DNA of 64,000 nucleotides from Galbula dea (lineage: Eukaryota > Chordata > Aves > Piciformes > Galbulidae). Of the stretch, positions 61,703 through 64,000 are shown one piece after another (position 1 is the first letter of the stretch; every line of letters starts with the position of its first letter). The translations under genes were made by a program, and so were the position numbers. Location: positions 248,001-312,000 of the forward strand of contig VWZX01002690.1 of assembly GCA_013399015.1 (NCBI GenBank), in the 5' to 3' direction. The notes under the pieces were generated by a model. That model was not told the DNA's origin and searched no databases. It saw nothing but the letters and a program-made list of their open reading frames with translations.

Positions 61703-64000
61703 CTTACTGTGGGATCTCACTGTCACTTTCCTGGTTCTTGCTCTCCCCCCTCCTGGCTGTTGTGTTTTGTTCTAAGTCAAACCACAGACATCTGCAATGT
61801 GTGTATAGGATAATTATCTCTACCCCAGTGCACTCCAAGTGGCACAGGGCTGTGTCCATTACCTCAGCCCTCCCTAACACCAGGGCACCTTCCTCACCAC
61901 CCTGAGTTCAAGCCCAGGCAGGATTCCAGGTCTTCTATTTTCTTTCTATTACCAGTTTTACAGACTAATCTTTTAACCTTTTGCATTGAGCCTGTCCTCT
62001 GCCCTGTGAGCTGGAAGCTAAATCAAGGAAGGAAACCTTACAGATCTCCATAGCAGGGGAAGAACTAAGATATTGACTTCCAAACTAGAAAGCAGATGAA
62101 AGCAGCAGTAACTGATGGGGAAGGTTGGAGGAGTTTTGTCTCTGCCTGCTTGCCAGTGCTGGCAAAGGAATAAGGGTAAAGGAGTGAATGGCTTTTGGTG
62201 TACATGGAATTACCAGATCATTCAAATACATCTTTATCTTTCACTGACTCCTCTAGCTTTTTTCTGTCTGGTGTGTTTATTGGTGGGGTTTTTTTCCTTT
62301 CTTTTGAAAGGAAACATGTGGTAGTGTTTTCTGGTCCCCACTTATAATGGGGTGAGTTTATTTCAGTGGCTCACACCTCATTTACAGTGTGGTTACAGAG
62401 TTTTCTTTGCAGCCCAAGAATAACATTTTAACCAAAATGAGATGTGCTGTAAGAATGTTTGACTGCTCCTCAAACCCCAATGGACACAACACCTTGACCC
62501 AGAGAAGTGGCAGATGCTGCCAGGAGCTCACTGTAGGAAGCAGAGATGGAGGAGAAAGCAAGATGTCCTTCATGCTATAGCCTCCAGATCTCTCTCAATC
62601 ATTCATAACTCCTGTGTTGTCTTGGGCTTGGTTCTTCTTCAGTGATTTTTGGTGTCCTTATCAAGTTTCACTGCTTCCCTCTTCACTCTACCAGCACAGT
62701 TGCAGCAACTCTGCTTTCAAGCAACACAGCCTGAAGAACATGTTTTTCTCTGGAAAGGGACTGACTTCCAGGCAGCTTCTTCCTATTGGTAAAGCACTTC
62801 CCATACATCCTCTGTACATGCAGGTCACAGCTCTCTGCCTCTGTGCATCACCAAAGCTGGCCCAGAATGCCACCATTAGACCACTGGGTGCTGCTTCAGT
62901 ACACTGGAGGATCACAGGTGGGGACAACTGTGAGCATCTGGCAGGAAGCTTCCACACAAATCCTGGTGCTAGCTTAGGAAAGTGACCTTCCTCATCCTGT
63001 TATTTTCCAACAGCAAAGAACTATGACTGTAGATCTTCTCTGGGACCCTGGTTTAGAAGCTGAGGGGTAGCAAAGATAGCCAGAGAAAAACCATCAATAG
63101 TCCAGACTCCAAGACTAGCCAAGGCATTAGATCAAAAGAACACTTAACACTTCTGGTGCCAGTCATGACCTTCCCAACCTCAGGTGCAGCCCACTGTCCT
63201 CCATGGAGCATGGCAGAAGGAACCAGTACCTGAGACCAGAATGAGGAGGAACAACTTTGGGAGCAACATCCTACATTGCTAGAAGACAACCAGACACCTT
63301 TTTGTATGTAGGGAACACACCATGGAATAAAATGTACCTACTTCATTACCTGCACTTTGCAGCTCTAGGTTTTTAGCTGCTGAAGGCAGCTGGCAGCTTG
63401 GCACAGCCTGGATTGCACACACAGCCTGAATCTCCCAGCTGAGTGTGGGCAAAGTCCATGCAGCTCTGCTGGATGATGTCCCAGAGCCTCCTGCACAGGG
63501 AGCAGCATGGTTCAGGGTCTTCTGCTGGACACTCAGTGCAACTGTGAGGGTTATATAGCATCACCTCTGTGACATGCACAGAGGGAACAACCTGCAGAGC
63601 ACTTGCTCATTCTATGACACCAAAGCCAAACCCTGATCTACAAGGGCTGTGCAGGCTTTGGGGGAGGCTTTCTTCTCCCTGGCTGCATTTCTGGATGAAT
63701 TTTTTATCTGACACCCAAACACCACCTACATTTCCCAGCTGACAGCCTCCACCAGAGTCTCCTTCTGCTTCTGTAAATCCCCTGGAGACTCCAGAGACAG
63801 CCAGAGTGCAATAGTGAATAGATCTGAGGGCTTAGGGTTGGAGGTTTTGGGTTGTTTTTTTCTTTTTTGCTGCTCCCTCTCTACACCAGTGGAGTTTAGG
63901 AAGATCAGTATAAATGATACAGACTCGTGCAAGGCTTGACATTGATTTCAGCAACATCTGAGCTCTCTACAAAAGAAGTTTGCAGTTTAATTAGAATGGC
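61703..64000. other. Noncoding single-copy DNA to window end
   Basis: No gene, RNA or repeat recognised. A 123-codon frame at 62614-62985 overlaps an 89-codon frame on the opposite strand and shows no domain. Confidence 0.6.

Overview
This window looks like intergenic or deep-intronic DNA from a bird nuclear genome. The main evidence is 22 pieces of CR1 (chicken repeat 1) non-LTR retrotransposons. Most are 5'-truncated, and many keep the typical avian CR1 3' end: a segment of the 'ggatgatctt..aggtcccttccaac' type followed by a terminal 'attctatgattctatga'-like octamer repeat. Base composition is AT-leaning with few CpGs, and long single-copy stretches contain stop codons in every frame. I cannot name the species. 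No convincing protein-coding gene, rRNA, tRNA, CRISPR array or prokaryotic feature was found. The only recognisable protein-coding similarity is the decayed C-terminal part of CR1 ORF2 (reverse transcriptase polyprotein).

Layout. 1-8.3 kb: single-copy DNA with two CR1 ends lying tail to tail (2.86-3.53 kb) and one young CR1 (6.45-6.75 kb). 8.39-9.01 kb: a perfect AAAGG array of 125 units, followed 180 bp later by a pyrimidine tract of roughly complementary composition (9.19-9.30 kb). 11.6-12.4 kb: the longest CR1, reverse strand, covering the C-terminal end of ORF2. 14-25 kb: four substantial forward-strand CR1 copies, the last probably inserted beside or into an older one. 29.5-29.8 kb: a probable ancient amniote LINE tail. 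32.7-33.4 kb: a repeat-free, CpG-retaining, TAATTA-bearing block that looks like a conserved noncoding element. 34.6 kb, 41.0 kb and 44.8 kb: three unrelated minisatellites (31, 28 and 45 bp periods). 37.5-45.5 kb: the longest interval without CR1, holding a second CNE-like block (39.7-40.2 kb). 45.5-61.7 kb: a denser cluster of CR1 fragments. 59.7-60.2 kb: a third CNE-like block with a perfect 12-bp palindrome. The rest is unannotated single-copy sequence.

Interpretation. The picture fits a gene-poor regulatory interval: old LINE debris, a few younger CR1 insertions, simple repeats and three candidate enhancer-like blocks. The most unusual direct observation is the uninterrupted 625-bp AAAGG array. 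The most biologically interesting inference is the set of candidate conserved noncoding elements, which needs cross-species alignment to confirm. I found no convincing new multi-gene system.
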